From positions 372,001-436,000 of the forward strand of contig CM031554.1 in assembly GCA_018466975.1 (NCBI GenBank): a stretch of 64,000 nucleotides of DNA, written 5' to 3'. The DNA is from Sparassis latifolia (Eukaryota; Basidiomycota; Agaricomycetes; Polyporales; Sparassidaceae). The notes below the pieces were generated by a model that searched no databases, was not told where the DNA came from, and saw only the letters and a list, made by a program, of their open reading frames with translations. Made by a program: the position numbers and the translations under genes. Numbering within the stretch: position 1 is the first letter of the stretch; each line of letters begins with the position of its first letter. Shown in pieces: positions 62,648 through 64,000 of the stretch.

Positions 62648-63231
62648 TATTTGTCTATCATCATGTTCTGCCCTAGCGAGCACCTTCCCTATGCCAGCAC
62701 AGTGCAGTCAGGCCATGAGTGCACATAGTAAGCACCCAATTTGGCCTGCTTCGCGCTCCAGAAAATAACACCCGCACTAGGGTTTACGCGCAATTACGCT
62801 CGAGAAAAGCTCGCTTCCATAAGCTCGGAAGAAATCGGGTGACGAGTTGGGCCAGCCGTCTCACAGCGTTCACCTCCTCTTAGTCCTCGTCCTAATCCGG
62901 TAATTTTCGATAAAAAGGGTAAGTCTCATAAAACATATATCACATGATCTTCTAAAACATAAACGTGGGATGTAGGAGCGAGAACGCTGTGACGACGGAT
63001 GGTTTTAGGAGCCTGAGTGGAGATCACCTTATTTCTCCTTGAATAAGGCAATAAGGAGGTTAAGTGGACTTGAATTTTCCTGATGTGACCGCGAATGTGC
63101 CGGATCAAATGACAGTTCAGTTGAGGTTCATTTCTAGAAGATGAACCGATCGTGCCCGTCACAGGAGCGATTGACCACGTCATCGAACAGGTGCGAACGC
63201 ACAAACCACCTAATTACCTCGACGAAACAAA

Positions 63232-64000
63232 ATGGTGAGTAGGTTCACTTATTTCACCCATTGTTCTGACTGAGATTATACTATAGCCATCCGCCGTCAG
63301 TGCGGCAGCGGACCCAGTCCCAATCGAGACCTCCCATGAGGACATGATTGTACGTCGCCGCTGCAGAGACAGACTGTTGGACTCACCCATGGCTCCAGCA
63401 TGACGCGCAGCTGGACTACTACGGAAAACGCCTAGCAACATGCTCGTCGGACCGCACTGTGCGCGTGTTCGACGTGGTAGATGGGGAGCAGAAGCCCGGG
63501 GCGGGCCAGGTGCTCAAAGGGTGCGTGGTAGAGACTTTGTTCACGAGTTCTGGCACCGATGTTGTCTTACTCGTTTATGTTAGGCACACCGGTCCCGTCT
63601 GGCAGGTCGCTTGGGCGCACCCCAAGTTTGGTCACATCCTCGCGTCTTGCTCGTATGATGGCAAGGTTATCATTTGGAAGGAACAGCAGGGCCCCGGCGC
63701 GAGCGGGTGGACGAAAATTAAGGAGCACACTTTACACAAAGCCTCAGGTATGTCCTCACGTGTATTTACGCGCAGTAGCGATTGAGGACGCCTGCAGTCA
63801 ATTCCGTTTCCTGGGCGCCACACGAGCTCGGAGCCATCCTCGCCTGTGCCTCGTCGGATGGCACCATCTCTGTCTTGACATTCAAGAGTAGGTCTATCCT
63901 ATGCCGTGCATCCCGGTATTCCTAATAGATGTCCTACTAGACGATGGCCAGTGGGGCGCCGACGTATTCGAGGGCCATGCCATTGGCTGCAACGCCGTCT
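63232..64000 (+). CDS. SEC13: COPII coat / nuclear pore WD-repeat protein Sec13, 5' part
   Basis: Beta-propeller shared by the COPII coat (ER export, with Sec31) and the nuclear pore. Exon 1 is just the ATG (63232-63234), followed directly by GTGAGT. Exon 2 (63287-63349) gives [20 protein letters not shown]. Exon 3 (63399-63520) gives [20 protein letters not shown] and [11 protein letters not shown]. Exon 4 (63584-63747) gives [20 protein letters not shown] and [11 protein letters not shown]. Exon 5 (63798-63887) gives [20 protein letters not shown]. Exon 6 (63941 on) gives [20 protein letters not shown] and is cut by the window end. All exon joins keep the frame. Confidence 0.94.

Larger units (their letters stand above)
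61076..63015. mobile_element. Inverted-repeat element (MULE-like), 9-bp TSD, carries a nested insertion
   Basis: The ends are CAGGCTCCTAAAACCATCCG... and ...CGGATGGTTTTAGGAGCCTG, flanked by AGTGGAGAT at 61067-61075 and 63016-63024 (an 11-base direct repeat if the outer C/G pair is counted as flank). The terminal inverted repeats are nearly identical for about 180 bp: left arm 61076-61110 plus 62012 to about 62159, right arm 63015 to about 62837. They continue more weakly further in (shared AAACCCTAG and GGGTGCTT/ACTATGTGCAC). Without the nested 898-bp element and its 3-bp duplication, the length is about 1039 bp. The interior has an exact 173-bp tandem duplication and no transposase. The superfamily is inferred from TSD length. 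Confidence 0.85.
60959..63085. mobile_element. Possible outermost inverted-repeat element hosting the nested stack
   Basis: Left of the nested elements lies TTAAGTAACCTTCTTATTTA and AAGGAGAAATAAG (60975-61008). Right of them lies the inverse, CACCTTATTTCTCCTTGAAT and AATAAGGAGGTTAAGTGG (63025-63068). The similarity continues outwards with gaps (GGGAAAAGTCAAATC against the complement of GACTTGAATTTTCC). No target duplication could be fixed, so the boundaries are approximate and the element is inferred. Confidence 0.45.

Overview
The window reads as nuclear DNA of a filamentous basidiomycete, most likely a wood-decay agaricomycete of the Polyporales type. The grounds are dense genes cut by many short (about 45-65 nt) GT-AG introns, and protein families typical of that group: a CYP63-like P450, a DUF6533 membrane protein, a DUF3433 protein and a secreted M36 fungalysin. 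Core fungal genes such as beta-tubulin, AUR1, TAZ1 and SEC13 are also present. The ends cut through a gene only on the right (SEC13).

Layout. 0.1-13.3 kb, all on the minus strand: a P450, a broken DUF6533 gene, beta-tubulin, a DUF3433 membrane protein and an EamA/DMT transporter. 13.3-17.1 kb: gene-poor, with an old tandem duplication. 17.1-19.0 kb: an Sfp1-like zinc-finger regulator (-) with an apparent one-base frame break. 19.0-25.4 kb: a GC-rich gene desert with decayed repeats. 25.4-39.7 kb: the housekeeping core, with TAF11 (-) divergent from a C2H2 regulator (+), an intron-containing tRNA-Met, Rab18 (-), fungalysin (-), and a METTL7-like methyltransferase (-) divergent from AUR1 (+), then tafazzin (+). 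40.3-48.2 kb: an APH-kinase pseudogene, an RNF216-like RBR ubiquitin ligase, a small SAP-like basic protein, a PhyH dioxygenase (-) and an S9 peptidase (+). 48.9-50.4 kb: a cluster of three short inverted-repeat elements. 51.0-57.6 kb: a protein with tandem dsRBD-like repeats, O-acetylhomoserine sulfhydrylase, and an acidic protein. 57.6-61.0 kb: nothing recognised. 61.0-63.0 kb: a stack of nested transposons. 63.2 kb to the end: the 5' part of SEC13.

The genes do not form one pathway. AUR1 and TAZ1 lie next to each other and both act on membrane lipids (sphingolipid head-group transfer and cardiolipin remodelling). TAF11, the C2H2 protein and the Sfp1-like protein are transcription factors.

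The most notable content is mobile DNA whose insertion history can be read directly. Two related elements have perfect 9-bp target duplications and hairpin-forming ends. An 898-bp near-perfect palindrome with CACTG ends sits inside one arm of a larger element, and that element's other arm preserves the empty site. Other points of interest are a 19-nt micro-exon carrying the catalytic motif of tafazzin, a 14-nt micro-exon in the PhyH gene, and several single-base frame breaks at or near short A or T runs that could be assembly errors or real decay.
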